DNA of 64,000 bases from Silurus meridionalis (GCF_014805685.1 NC_060900.1:1224601-1288600); one strand, 5' to 3'; positions 13,101 through 28,346 are shown, counted from the stretch's first letter. The notes: a model not told the origin generated them from the letters alone. Translations and numbers: made by a program.

Positions 13101-16100
13101 TACTACAATTGTATCGCGTTCCAGGTCAGGCTCCTCAAAAAAACATGATCATAACTTCATTACGGTGTAGTTTGTAAGGTTTGTGTGTTTCCAGACGTGT
13201 TATAACTATCTAATTTTTAGGACCACTTAATCCACTGTGATTTAGTGTGTACAGATCTCAATTAACTTAAAGCCCCTGGCGATTTTCTTGTTGCAGGACT
13301 TCAGCCTTGTAAATCAGCTGAGGTGTTAAATCAGCAAAACAAAAAGAAATTTCTATAAATATCTATAATACATTACCATCAACATTTTGGTCTGTAAAGC
13401 TGATGACTTTGCTCTATTGTGCTATGTTTTATTATTATCAGTATTAAAAGTAGTAATTTATCACCATTTTACATTTGCTGTTTATTACAGGTTCCTGTTG
13501 TTGATCACGAATTAGTGGCATCAATTAAGATTCAGATTAAAGGGTCAAAAAAAGTCCTAAATAAGACAACAAAGATTCTCATCACACCTCCATCCCATCT
13601 GATTATCATACATACAGATAAACCTATCTACAAACCTGGACAAACAGGTAACACTCTCTGAAAGCTTTTTCAAACATCTTGCTTCCCCTGGCTCTGCCCT
13701 GACCACACCCCTGACCACACCCCTGACCACACCCCTGACCACACCCCTGATCCCTACTAGAATATGGTCCCTTATTATTTTAGATGTTCGTCTTTCATTG
13801 AACCTGGAGCACAGAAAAACAGGGTTACTCTTAAACTGCTATGCATGCACATGATCAAAGCCATTTTGTGAAGCATCCTTCAGGAGTTTCCCATCTGGAG
13901 CATTCACAGGGACAGGGTATTTCATTGGTTCAGTGGAAATGCTAACCATGGATGTTAGCTTAACATCAAATAATTTGCCCTTGGCAGCAGAGTCCAGCAA
14001 AGCTTTGTAAGTGGGTGGAGAGCTGGTTTACACAAAGTGTGGCCTGGACCTGTAGTTAGAGAGTGAGCATGGAAGAGATGGTTTTCTGAGTTATCAGTAG
14101 CCCCCTCTTTTGGGCAAAGTGGACAGGGTGCAAAATAGCAGTCCAGTTTATCAAAAACATATGACAGGAAAGCAGAAGTGCTTTTTGTATTTCTCCCTAC
14201 TCACTATGAGGAAGGAAGGAAACCTTGTTATCATTGATATTCAGTGGCAGTGGATATCATAGTGATTCAGATCACTAAGGAACATTAATGCAAAAACATG
14301 GTACAATTGACCAAATTTAAAAGATTAGAGTCAGGAATTTGGGCCGAATTTGACTTTGACAACCGAAAAACCCAAAATCATGATGCCAAAGACAATTTTG
14401 CCAAAGACCAAGAGGCTGCAGGTGTTTGATAAGAGAAATGTGTGGAGAAAAGTGTCAGTAAATGTTGGGGACCCAGAACAAGAGCACACTCGGAGAACAA
14501 ACCAATTACAAGACAGTGGTGGAGATAGGAGTAGAAGCAAAACTGGAATTCCTTATGTAGCTCTGCTAACACACACAAAATTCTTTGTGGGTTTAATGGA
14601 GTCAGAGTTGCTATTAAAGAAAAGTTTATACCTTTTAAACAACCATAATTCACAATTTGTATTTTGTCTATGGTCATTGTAATGTTACAATCTTACTATA
14701 AGTACCTTTTACTCTAAAGTTTAATTAAGTTTGTGTTTAAATTAAACCAGATTTTAAATGAAACAGCATTATAGATATATTCTTTTCCTCACAGTGAAAT
14801 TCCGCATTGTTTCCCTGGATACCAATTTCCTCACCTACAATCAGACGGTTTGAAAATGTTTTTATTAGATCTTCAAATAGAAATACAAGGGGCATGTCTA
14901 TGAAGAGTTTAATCATGAAAAATCAATCAATCAATTACTCAATCAACTAATCCATCAATTAACCAAACAAACAAAACAAATTCAAAAGTAATTATAAGTG
15001 CATTATGATAAAGATTAGAGAATTTCATTACTACACTCACTGTATGTTCAACATGATTATAAAAGCTACTTTTTCTTTTTTTTTTCAGTTTCCGACAATA
15101 GAAATGCAGGTACAGTAAAGTGCCATGTGAAAGATTCAACACTCAGCAACTCACTTTTATGACATTCTTTACTTAACATACTTAAGCATTTCATCTGAAA
15201 ATTATTTTTGTTTATTTTTATAAGGTAAAGTATAATAAAAAATGGAAAATCTAAGAACCGTATGTAATCTACAAGTGTTTTATAATCTTTTTTTCTTTAG
15301 GACCCGAACTCAAATCGCATCGGTCAATGGTTGAATGTTGCCACAAACAGCGGCCTTGTGGATCTGTCGTATCCCATAAACTCTGAGGCCACAAAAGGAT
15401 TTTATGTCATCACTGTTTGGGACGACAAAAACCAGCAGATCACACAAACATTCGAAGTGAAGGACTACGGTCAGAAGCAGTTTATCTTTATTTGTATATG
15501 TAATGTATTAGGCCTGTCAAAATTAAGCCGTTAATAACACGTTAATGGCACCAATTTTATTAATGAGTGATCACCAAAATCCGCCATGATGCACACATCC
15601 TGCAATTAAAACCGTCCGTGTGGAAACAAAGCAAATGTTGGTGTCTGTTTGGTGTCCTGATAATTTACGCAATTTAAAACACCATCATTACTTTAAAATA
15701 ATATTTTGTATTTATGTTGAGTTTAGTTTCACTAATAATAAACATACATTTGCATAAAGCTCCATATTTGTCTATGTTGATTAGAGTATTAAAAACTTGA
15801 AAAGTATTAATTTAAGGAACTTTTAGAACAGATAAATATGTGCAATTAAGATAATTACTTCTGCACTGTATATATTCAACATTGATTATACTTATAACAT
15901 TTCCTCTCTTTTGCTATCTGGTATATTTATCTAATCTGCATTTTAATTCCCCCACCATATACACATAAGCATAAAATAAACAGTCTGTCCAGGGCAAATA
16001 AAATTCATAGTCATGACTGAATGTTAAAATCTTCACAGTTCTGCCAACATTTGAGGTTACAGTACAGCTTCCTCCAGTCATCACCATCCTGGACACGACC

Positions 16101-19100
16101 GCCACACTGAAAGTGTGTGCAAAGTGAGTATTAATGCTTAATAATGCTGTTTCTCCATTCCAGGGTATGATTTCTGTACATTTATGATAAATAATTTTCT
16201 ATCGCATTATTTAAAAAATTTAATATATCCTAATTTCTGCAGATATATATACGGGAAGCCGGTGAGCGGAACAGTGAAGGCAATGGTGTGCCATAACAAA
16301 TACAGATACGGGCGACTCCAACCCCCACCAAACATCTGCAGGAATTATACAATGAAGGTTAGTGATCTAAGCTTGGAAGAAACTATGAAGGCCAGTTCTG
16401 TCAGTGTCTTTATATGAACAACCAAATCAATATGATGGCTTCAATCATCTCCGAGATATTCCTGTATTCATTAAAAACTTTTACCAAAGCTGTCTTTTAT
16501 AACCAAAGCCACCCAGACCAATATAAAGATTTACTGATCGAGTAAAGAATTCTTTTTTATTACTTATAGAAAAAGTTCCTTGAATATGAATATAAATTAT
16601 ATGGATGTTCTTTTCTTATGTGCTCATTCATAATGAAATAACTTTGCTTTTTTGCTTTAGACTGGCAAGACCGGCTGTGGAGTGCAGATCCTGAATCTAA
16701 CAGAATTTGAAGTTAAAGATTCTCGTTATGCTCCATCAATTATAGTCCAGAGTCAGGTGGAAGAAGATGAAACTGGTAAGAGATTCTCAATACTGATTCC
16801 TTTTATTATTTATAGTGTGATTAATTTATTCATTTAATGACATAATTGATATTAACCCTTTTAAAGTATTGGTTTGTACATTAAAATAGCTAACAAATGT
16901 TGTGCATCGCTCCGTCTCAATTCTTTACTTTTGCAAAAAGTCTAAAGTGGAAATTAAATTGTATGTACTATGCAAAGCTGCTGTTTGGTTCCCAACAATG
17001 TCGTTTGATTGGCGAATGTTCACTGATTTATTCTCAAGATGGCACGTTTCCAATATTTGTTAGCTGCATAAGTTTCTTAGCTCCTTTCTACCCATCATTG
17101 TAGTTTAAAGTTTGTGTTAATGCTGTTTTTACCCTGTAGGAGTGATTATGACTGGTTCAGGCAGCTCTTCAATAACATCTAATATGGTCACACTTTCATT
17201 TGATGATTCGCCAACAATATATAAACCCGGAATAGCATATGAAGGAAAGGTGATTATTGTACTTAAGAGGATCATTATATACATTGTCATATATCATTAT
17301 GTATTATATAGACTTGGATCAATATGTTAGCTACTTCCGTAAATAAAGTTATATTTATTATTATGTAAACAACTGCGATTAAAGGCAAGTACGTGCCATT
17401 TTCTTCTTTCTACAACAACTTAAATGATTCAATGTTTTGGTTTCTGACACTGTGCTCTGGAATTCCTGTTGTTCTTCATTAGATTAAAGTTCTCGGCCCA
17501 AAGTCCAACCCTATGAAAAGAAAAGTGGTGTATCTGACTATAAATTACTCTAACAACAAAAAAGTTGTCCGGAAACTGGTTACAGGTGACAAAGGCATTG
17601 CAAAATTTTCCCTCAACACTGAACCATGGGGTCTGGCGCAACTGTCTCTGCAGGTAGGGGAAGTCTGTAGTCTAAGTCAAATTTACATTCATATTTTACA
17701 AAGACAATGTGATTTGAAAACCCATAGCTTTATTTTTAATGGCTCTAAACTGACAGCTTCTGTTATAGTAGGTATGTAAAATTGACAATTCAGTAGCACT
17801 GTGGTATACAAATATATAAAATATATATCATTTTAAAGTGGTGGTATAGTTTTATGTTTTATTTTATCTTATTTTTTTACACAGGCCCAGTATGAAAAAA
17901 CTAGCAGACCGGTTATAAAGATCACAAATCAGCACACACCAAACTACCCCACAGCTTACCTGAGTCTTCAGCCATTCTACTCCAAGAGCCAGAGTTTCAT
18001 TAAGCTGAGGACCTGTGTGACCATTTTCAGCTGTATTAAAAAAGCCGTCATCAGAGCTCAGTACCTGATACACCAAAGTGCACTCGCACCACACCAGAAG
18101 TATATAACCTTCTTCTACATGGTGGGTTTGTATTTCACTATAACATTATTACATATGAATAGAACCAAGAATCATTTTAAAAGGAATAGTACATTCATCT
18201 CTTTTTTTCAAACATCTTGAGGGATTTTTCTTTAGTTTTGTCCCTCATGTTCTGCACTACAATTATGTATTTAAATTTTATGTCTAGGTGATGAGTAAAG
18301 GCCATTTGTACCAGCAAGGACGTATCTTACAAGCCATCAAACATGGAAAAGGTTAATCACCATCACACCATCCATAAACTCAAACAAAACAATGTAGCTT
18401 TGTAATGAAAAGTGCTGGATGTTATATATCAGCTATGTAGCAGACATTCCCACTGGAAACATGTCCTGATGTGTTGTGACCGAACTGTTTTGTAGCTGAG
18501 CACAAAGGCAACCTGGTGGTGACTCTGCAGAATGTGGTAAAGTTGAGCCCTGCTGCTCAGGTGGTCCTGTACACAATCCTTCCCATTGGTGAAGCCATAG
18601 CAGACAGCGCAACCATTAGTGTTCAACCATGTTTGGCTAACAACGTAAGAAATGAACTAAGAGCTTTTCCTATTTTACTTATTATTTTATATTCTCTCTA
18701 TAAAAATGCTTTGGGTCCATCACTTAAATGCCACAGCCATTCCTATAAACATTTCATATGAATACAAGCCATCACTTTTAAACCTCGAAATATATTTCAA
18801 TTACCATCATGAATCATACAGATAAAATACAGCCTGTTCTGAGTGAAATATAAGTATTTGATTATTTTTAAAAATAGAAATACTTACCTCATTTTGTTCT
18901 GGTCTTATAGGTGTCTCTTGAGTTTGTTCCTACTACAGAGCTTCCTGGTGATCAGGCATCACTTATGCTCAGAGCCTCACCAGGTTCACTGTGTTCGCTG
19001 AAGGCCATAGATGAGAGTCTGCTGCTGCTGCAACCAGAGAAGGAGCTCAGCATCCAATCTGTGTGTTTAAACTGACAAAATGTCCTCGAGCTCATTTTCA

Positions 19101-20006
19101 ATATGTAGTAAAGGGTTAAAAAATAATATTTGTAAATCAAAGTTTAGAAATGTCTTTTTTCAGTTTTTAGTTTTAGTCTACCCAAACATTTTTTTGTCTT
19201 TGCTCCAGTTTGAATGATTTTGCAGTTAAAGTGTATGCTAATGTTGCTTTTCAAGAAATTCTGTCCTATCAGAGACTGCTGCAAGCAATAACACAAAACA
19301 AGAAATGTTTTAATTATTAAGGACAAAAAATTGTATTGCAGTAAAAAACCTCAATCATCCTGTCAATCTTTTTATTTTTATTTACATATATTCAAATTTC
19401 ATAACCAAAGTGCACATTTTTGCTGTGGGGTCAATTGTTAGGTTTCAGTTGCTCACAGTGCAATTAAATAATTTAAATACAAATAAAATATAAGAAATGG
19501 AAAATAAAATATACATATTAAGGTACATATTAAGTATAATTTATAATTTTATTTATAAATTATATTCTTTATAATTTTATGAATAATTTTATTACTATAT
19601 GATAATAAATATTCTCAGATATCGGTAATGGATTTCTCTGGTATCATGGACTTATGGAGGTCACAATGTCAGTTCTAATAAGGAATGATGTTACATCCCT
19701 TTTCTTCCAGGTGTTTAACATGCTGCCTGTACAGATGTTATCAGGATATCCTTACAGCATCATTGATGAAGATTCTAAAGCATGTGATGGAATCCCCTTC
19801 ATCAAGAATAAAGCAGCACAATCTTCGAAATTGATGGCTAATTTTCCAAACTCTGGAAAGGTGGATGTGTTCAACACCTTTAAAGTAAGACATCATTATT
19901 TACTGCTCCTTCTAACTCACACGTAGTGGCAGATGTTCTACATGGTCTGATCCTAATGATAAATTAATTAAAACACTTTAATTTGGCTTTATGAAGGAGA
20001 TTCATT

Positions 20007-20058
<52 letters not shown>

Positions 20059-21622
20059 ATACCAGACTCATTGGATTTGTACCAGTAACTATTTTCTGTA
20101 TATTATTTATACATACAAAGAATAAAATCCCACGAGATCATATTCAGGAGGCAAAAAACTAATTGTTTTCCCTTTTTTTTTCCCAGGATATTGGAATTAA
20201 GCTGCTTACCAATGCAGATGTAAAGAAACCTTGTTTGAGGAAGCAGTTGGGTGGTAAGTGGGGTTTGTTTTTAGATGTTTTTGATGTTATTTGGTTTAAC
20301 CTCACTAGTGGTTTGCATCCTATTTTGACACCCACTTTTCTTAGTCTTTTCTTGATGGTTACTTTGAAACAGATAAACTTACCTTCTGGAGAGTGTTCAT
20401 GTTCTGGTCCAAGCTATCTACTGTAGTTATTTTCTATTGTCCTTCAGGTCTTAAAGTGTTAGCAACTTTGTCCAAATAGTCCTGACTGTTCATCTGAATT
20501 GATTCCCAGCTGCAGGTGCTGTAGCCAAAGAAGCGCTGGCCAATTGATGCTGAAAAACATTTTGACTGACTCAAGTACAAGCCAACAAATCATTACGATA
20601 CGCAAATATTTTCCAGAAACCTGGATTTGGGATCTTGTTCCTGTCAGGTGTGCATGTTGTTTAAGGTTTTTTTATTTTAGATATTTTCAGCCTGTGTTAT
20701 TGAGTCAAATGTTATTTCTAATACAGTCAGTCTGGATCAATGACTATTAATAAAACGGTCCCAGACTCCATCACGACGTGGCAGGCTGATGCGTTCTGCA
20801 CGTCACCCATCGGGTTCGGTGTCGCTTCGAAATCTAAGCTCACTGCTTTTCAGCCGTTCTTTGTGAGCCTCACCCTGCCGAGCTCCATCATCCGAGGAGA
20901 AGTGTTTACTCTCAAAGCCACCGTCTTCAACTACCTTCAAAGCTGTATGATGGTAAGATGAGAAATTTGGTTTAATTACATTTTCTCAAAACAATTATTT
21001 ACTTTCTGACCCATACAATGTGTATGTTTTACTTTCCTTGGTTCAGAGAGAAATGTGGAAATGCTGAAGCAGGATTGGGGTCCTTCAATTTTCTTTTTTT
21101 CCTTCTCTTAATTATCACATTCACACTCACAGATCTTTCAGTTCACCATCATCGCCAAAGACCAGCATGTTTCAAAAAGCATTCTGAAGAGTGTGTAGTA
21201 CAAAATCAATGTAATTTTACACATGATTATGTAAATGAATATGTAAATTACTTGCATCTGCTGACCTCTAGTGAAATCTGAGCATAAATTAGTTTATCCT
21301 TTGATTAAACGTCAACTATGGAATAAAGTTGCTTTATTTTTCACATAAATTATTAAATAATAAACTCTGTGTGTTAAAGGTGAATGTGAGTATGGTCAAC
21401 TCGCAGAAGTTCTTGTTGCAACCGTGTTCAACCTGCAACCACACACAGTGTTTGTGTGCTGGTGAGAGCTGGACTATCTCAGGGGCCGTCACACCACTGG
21501 TTCTGGGTCCGTCAAACTTTTAAATTTAAAGTTCACTCAATATGCTGAAATTTACCAAAGTAAAACGTATATAAAAAAACGTGGAAATAAAGTTTATATT
21601 ATTTAACTATATATTGCTTATC

Positions 21623-21699
<77 letters not shown>

Positions 21700-21877
21700 A
21701 AGGGGAGGTAAGTTTTAAAGTGACTGCGGAGGCCATGCAGTCATCGGCACTGTGTGGGGGAAAAGCAGTAACTGTACCAGAGAAAGGACGCATTGATACA
21801 GTGATTAAAACACTTCTAGTGCTGGTGATTATTTCTTTATTACTTTTCATACTAATTATATATACATACATATAGAG

Positions 21878-21939
<62 letters not shown>

Positions 21940-24773
21940 ATAATCATTATTTGAATTGATTTTGTTCCTGAAATTTGAATAAAATGGATTTTGCATCATG
22001 CGATCAGTAAAATTGACCAATAATAAGAACCCAATAAATAATAACTGATCAACATGGTGGATTGTGAAGAACGTATAATAATAAAATAAAATAAGATAAA
22101 GCTGTGGTTTGATGCAGTAGAAAAGTCCAGTATTTCATTCATAACACATGAGATTTAAAATAATTGATAATTAACTTAAGCAGCTGTGATTCCAGCTGTG
22201 AATGTGATGAGGATATCAGTGTAAATACTGATGTGAACACAAGAATCTTGAAGTATTTTTATTGCTGCTGTAATTGCGATTCTAATAAGTGTATTTTTAT
22301 TCTGCTGCTATTTTCAGGCTGAAGGAACCAAACAGTCCAAAAGCTACAATACGTTTATCTGCCTCTCAGGTCAGACACACACCTTATTTTTTTATCTTCT
22401 ACTGTATATACAGAGCTGTATATACAGTGAAGAAAGGGTTTTCTACTAAAAGCACATTATAATTTTGATGGTTGATTATTAATCAGTTCTGTTTAAATTT
22501 GCATTTGTGTTTTAATATCATGCCATTTTTTCCTGGTTTCTCTCTTTATTAGATAGCATTGATAATGAGGTAATCGAACTGCCCCTGCCTGAAGTGTACG
22601 TGGAGGGTTCAGCCACTGGCACAGTCTCTGTAGTGGGTGAGTCAACAAACTGATTATATTTTAACAGTTTGGATCATTTTGATAAATGCACAGGATGAAA
22701 AATACATGTGTATGAAAAAATCAAACCTTTTTTGTTCATCTTTCATGTCCTTAGACTGTGTAAAATGTGAGTGATGCACCTCTAGAGGCTGCTGTTGTAC
22801 TGTATAATGACAGTCGACCTTTTTAGCCTGTCCAGCAACCTGGAAAAACTATCGGTATGGATTTCTGCCGATAGTCCCTGCATTAAACGGTTTTGTCGTT
22901 TAATCGGTAACCTCTCGCCTTTCTCAAGGGCTCAAGAACAGCAGCTAGGTGGTGTTGGGATTAGAACTCATGACCTTTTGATCAGAAGGCCAACATCTTA
23001 ACCACCGAGCTGTCACATCCCCATATAGGGTGATTTTTCTAATGGAAATCCAAAGAGAGCACTTTTGTAATTTTGTACAATTTTAATTTGCAAATTAAAG
23101 AAAAAAACGATCCATATGTAATTTCTGCAGGAGATCTGATGGGCCGCGCTCTACAGAACCTGGCGAGTCTCCTGGCGATGCCGTCCGGTTGTGGAGAGCA
23201 GAACATGCTGCATTTTGCCCCTGACATCTTCATCCTGGAGTATCTGGAGAGCACCAACCAGCTGACACCTGCCATCAGGAGCACAGCTGAGAACTTCCTC
23301 GTGAGCGGTGAGAACTCTTTAGAAAAAAAAAAACATCTCGTATAGATGCTCGATTGGCAAGTGGCCTTCTAGCATTCGAGTCACATAAATTCAATTTTAT
23401 TTGTAGAGCATTTTAACAATGAACATTGACTCTATTGATGCCTATAAATTTGTTACTTATAATTGTAAGTTTTTCCCTAATGAGTTATGTTGGAATTCAT
23501 TAACACAACATTTGCTTTGTTTCATCTCCTGCACAGGATACCAGAGAGAACTGACCTACAAACACACTGATGGATCTTACAGTGCTTTTGGGATGAGTGA
23601 TGCATCAGGAAACACATGGTGAAATATATTTGCGACAAAACTGTTTTTAATCCTAATAATCCTAATTAATGTAGAGATTAACATCTAAACAGAGGAAGTT
23701 TACAGTGACCTGAAATGACCTGGAAAAACCTGAAGATCTAAAAGTGTTTTAATCCACTAATACCACATGAATTAGCAAATAATCACATTAATTATTGATC
23801 GCTATTTACTATTTATTATTAATATACATTAAATGGAAAACTAATGTTGACACCTGACAATAAGATAAAAATGTACTTTTTGAACATCCCATTTTCACAT
23901 CTTGTCACCATTGGTCTTATAATAAGTTCCACTTTTCTGGAAAGATGTTCCACTAGATGTTGGAGTGTGCTTGTGGAGATGTGCAGAGATTAAGTCAGGT
24001 ACTGATATAAGTGAGAAGGTGTGGAGGTCTGGGGTGCAGTCAGCATTTATATCCATTCATGTTGAATAGGGTTTGAGTTCTATAGTTGGAGATCTTCCAC
24101 TTCAACCAGATCTTCATAGAGCTGGATTTGTGTACAGGGGAATTGTCATGCTGGAACCGGCTCAGGTCTCAGAGTTCAGGTGTAGGGAATATTTTGTGCT
24201 CCTGCATTCAAAGACGTCCTACACAATTGTGCGTCTGCAACTTTATGGTAGCAGTTTATGAAAGTGTCCCAATACCTTTGTACATATATATATTGTGTCA
24301 TTCGTTTCTGATTCATGAGTTTGATTCTGTGCTTTATTTCTGTTGGGTTTGTTCTCAGGCTGACTGCTTTCGTGATGAAGTCTTTCGGGCAAGCAAAACA
24401 ATACATCTTTGTAGACCAGGTGTTTGTGGATCAGGCGAAGACTTGGCTCGGCCAGCAGCAGAAGGCTAACGGATGCTTCGCTTCAGTGGGACAACTCTTC
24501 CACAGTGACCTGAAGGTCAGGAGACACGTCTGAGATCAATATCATGTAGTGTTAGAGGAGAACAAGTCAAATTATTTCCTTATAACAGCATGTGCTGGAG
24601 TGGTTTTAATAATCAGCAGTTATACAATAATAACAAATAAGAAGTTATAACTGTTTTATAACCTCTTATAGGAGTGTAACAATAACATAGTTATATGTAT
24701 TAAAGATCAAAGCATTTTATTACTTTATAGTTTATAATTTTTAAATACATTAAACTCTCTCTTCCTCTCTCTG

Positions 24774-24813
<40 letters not shown>

Positions 24814-27355
24814 GGAGGAGTGAATGATGAAGTGACCCTCTCTGCGTACATCACAGCTGCGATGCTGGAACTCAGTTATCCAGTTACAGTAAGTGAACAG
24901 TTTCACTGCTTCTAGAGGGTCTCGGGGGTAAACACTGAACATTAGATCATTTCTGAAGTTACGGTGGTGAAGAAGCAGAGCAATAAAAAGCACAGTAAGT
25001 TTAAAAGCAGTGATTTATTTAAAATGAAGTTTTGATATTTGACTGAAATACTAGCAGTTTAAAATCTTGTTTTAGCCCCTTACTAAAAAATATTATCCCA
25101 ATTTGTTAATCTACATACTGCAGGATCCTGTACTGGACCACAGTCTGACGTGTCTGAGGAACGCCTACACTCAGGTGAACTCCATCTACGCCAAGGCTCT
25201 CCTCTTTACACCTTCACGCTCGCTGGAGATCAGGCGATGAGGAACACTCTCATCTTAGACCTGGATGCACAGGCCATAACCTCAGGTTTGTTTTGCTGTA
25301 TAATTATTTATTAATGTTGTTTTGGATTTGTTGAAGTTAAATTGTGTTGTGAATGTGTGGAACTTCTGGAGAATGTGAGTGTGATATAATAGAGAATGTG
25401 GGTGTGGGGTTATGGGGAATGTGAGTGTGAGATTATGTGAAATATGGATGTGGGATTATGGGGAATGGGGTTGTGGGATTATAGGGAATGTGGGTGTGGG
25501 ATTATGGGAAATGTGGTTGTGGGATTATGGGGAATGTGGTTGTGGGATTATGGGGAATGTTGGTGTGGGATTATGGGGAATGTGAGTGTTGGATTATGGG
25601 GAATGTGGTTGTGGGATTATGGGGAATGTGGTTGTGGGATTATGGGGAATGTGGGTGTGGGATTATGGGGAATGTGGTTGTGGGATTATGGGGAATGTGG
25701 GTGTGGGATTATGGGGAATGTGAGTGTTGGATTATGGGGAATGTGGTTGTGGGATTATGGGGAATGTGGTTGTGGGATTATGGGGAATGTGGTGTGGGAT
25801 TATGGGGAATGTGGTTGTGGGATTATGGGGAATGTGGTTGTGGGATTATGGGGAATGTGGTTGTGGGATTATGGGGAATGTGGGTGGGATTATGGGGAAT
25901 GTTGTTGTGGGATTATGGGGAATGTGGGTGTGGGATTATGGGGAATGTGGGTGTGGGATTATGCAGAATGTGGGTGTGGGATTATGCAGAATGTGGGTGT
26001 GGAATTATAGAGAATCTGTGGGATTTGTTGTCAAATACAAGAGTTTATTTCTAATATCTTCCACAGATGGTGGGAGGCACTGGAGCAGAGTGAGTGATGG
26101 ATCGGTGACTGACTCTTTGGAAGTGGAAATGACTTCATATGTGCTGCTGGGTCTGATGTCTGGACCCCAGATATCCAGATTTAATCTGGGTTACAGCTCC
26201 AGCATTGTCAAGTGGATTTCTCAGCAGCAGAATGCCTTTGGGGGTTTCGCATCTACACAAGTACGACATTGCATATTTAAAGTTTGCTCTGTTTTCTCAT
26301 AACTTCTTTAACTTCATTGAACTGTTAAATAATTGACAATAACTGGACTGGATTGGATTTTTTTAATAAATTGCTCTAGATGCCCAAATACTAATGAATC
26401 CACATGTTTTATTTATTATCAGCTGTATTATATCACTGCTGCTTTGTTTACATCACACTCTATTCCAATCACTTTTATTGACGTCTATTGACGTCAGCCA
26501 TCTTGGATTGGATTAACCAACACTTCACTTGGAAAAATCATTAGAATAATACAGTTTGCCTAATATATCAGTGTAGAGTTATATATCTCTAAAATCAGCC
26601 TCAAATGAATTTCTTCTGTTGATGCTCTATTTCATCATCTAGGACACTGTGGTGGCTCTCCAGGCTCTGGCTAGATACAGTCTCGCCACCTACAGTCCAG
26701 CAGGAACTCTTACTGTTACTCTAACATCATCTTCAGGGCAGATTACCACGTTTATCATCAATCAGAGTAACAGGCTGCTGTATCAGGAGAGTCAGCTGCC
26801 CAAGGTTCCTGACTTTTACGACATCACAGCTGAAGGGACAGGATGTGTGTCCCTGCAGGTCTGAACATCACCCTTTCACACTTTCATCACTCATCGCTAA
26901 TAGATTACGCAGCTTCTCAGAGGGTCAGTTCTGTGCTTACTGTGTGTGTGTTTAACTTCTAGTTCACTGTGAACTACAACATCCCTCCTCCTCCTGACAG
27001 CTCTTCATTCACCATCTCAGCCTCAGCATCTGGAAACTGCAGGCTCCCAAATCCCTCACTGAAACTGAACATTACAGTCAGGTGAGTTCTCCTTTCTTTT
27101 TCTTCTTTTGGATCATCATCTCCAAATCCCCCTGTGCTCTGCATCCAAGTCTTTCAAACATGTCTCCTTTACTACTACTACCTCCTTGTTGGCCTTCCTC
27201 TTTTTCTGCATCCTCAGCATTCTTTTACTGATATACCCCATGTTCCTCCTCTGTACATGACCAAACCATCAATCCCACCCCTTTCACCTTGTCTCCAAAA
27301 CGTCTCCTCACATGCACGCTTCCACTAAAAAACAGGTTTCTAATTCTGTTTATCC

Positions 27356-27397
<42 letters not shown>

Positions 27398-28298
27398 CTC
27401 TGTACATAAATCGCAGCTTCTTCATCTCTGAGTTTCACTGCAACCCCAAATTACACAAGACTGGAAATAGTAATGAGTCAATAAGAATATTTATGCAATG
27501 AATATTATTTGATCAAATCCAGAATGTAGTTAAACCCGAGTGAAATCTAATACAAAGGAAAGCAGATGCATGTGCTGATTATACTGAAGTAGAAAAATAA
27601 ACAATCAATGAAAATTAAACACAAAAAATAAGTAGACAAAAGAACAAAATCAACCTGAACACTGGAACAAAGACAAACTCTGAGGTTTGAGGTGAGACTT
27701 CAAACAGAGAAGTTTTGTCCTTTTGGGATAAAATGAAGTATTAATTATTTGACACAATTTGGAGATTTAAAACCATGTTGCCATTCTGAGATAATTATCA
27801 GTATCAACTTTTAGTAAAATAAATAAATTGCGTCACTCGGTCATTTCTCCTCAAATAAAGAGAATGTTTTAGTGTATAATGTTTTTGTTTTACTCGGTTA
27901 CTTGTTACTTGTTTTACTCGGTTACTTGAGAATGTTTGAGTGATTTAATGCTGCTTTAATTTCAGGTATGGAGGTAAACGTGCAAAGACCAACATGGTGG
28001 TGATCGAAGTCAAACCTCTTTCAGGATTCAGGGTGGACGAGACGTCTGTGCAGCTTGTGAACAACAAATCAGACGTAACTCAGACCTTTAACCGATCTTA
28101 TTATTTATATACATGTATTCAGTGCGGTGTGTATCAGGCGTGAAGTTAGTGATCCATGGAGAAAACAAACCAAACGCTGTTCCAAACATTAATATGGATC
28201 ATTTTGTTTTGATTCTGTCTCTCTTTATTCCAGGATGGAGCTGTGAAACGTGTGGATCTAATGGACGGTAATGCAATCATCTACCTGAATGGAGTAAG

Positions 28299-28346
<48 letters not shown>

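Noticed and set aside
14350..14682. 110-codon + strand frame and 99-codon minus-strand frame
   Set aside because: Intronic, with overlapping opposite frames and no recognised domain.
25444..26302. Three overlapping forward open frames of about 190 codons
   Set aside because: They are the 23-bp minisatellite read in three frames; 23 is not a multiple of 3, so every frame is the same repeat without stops.
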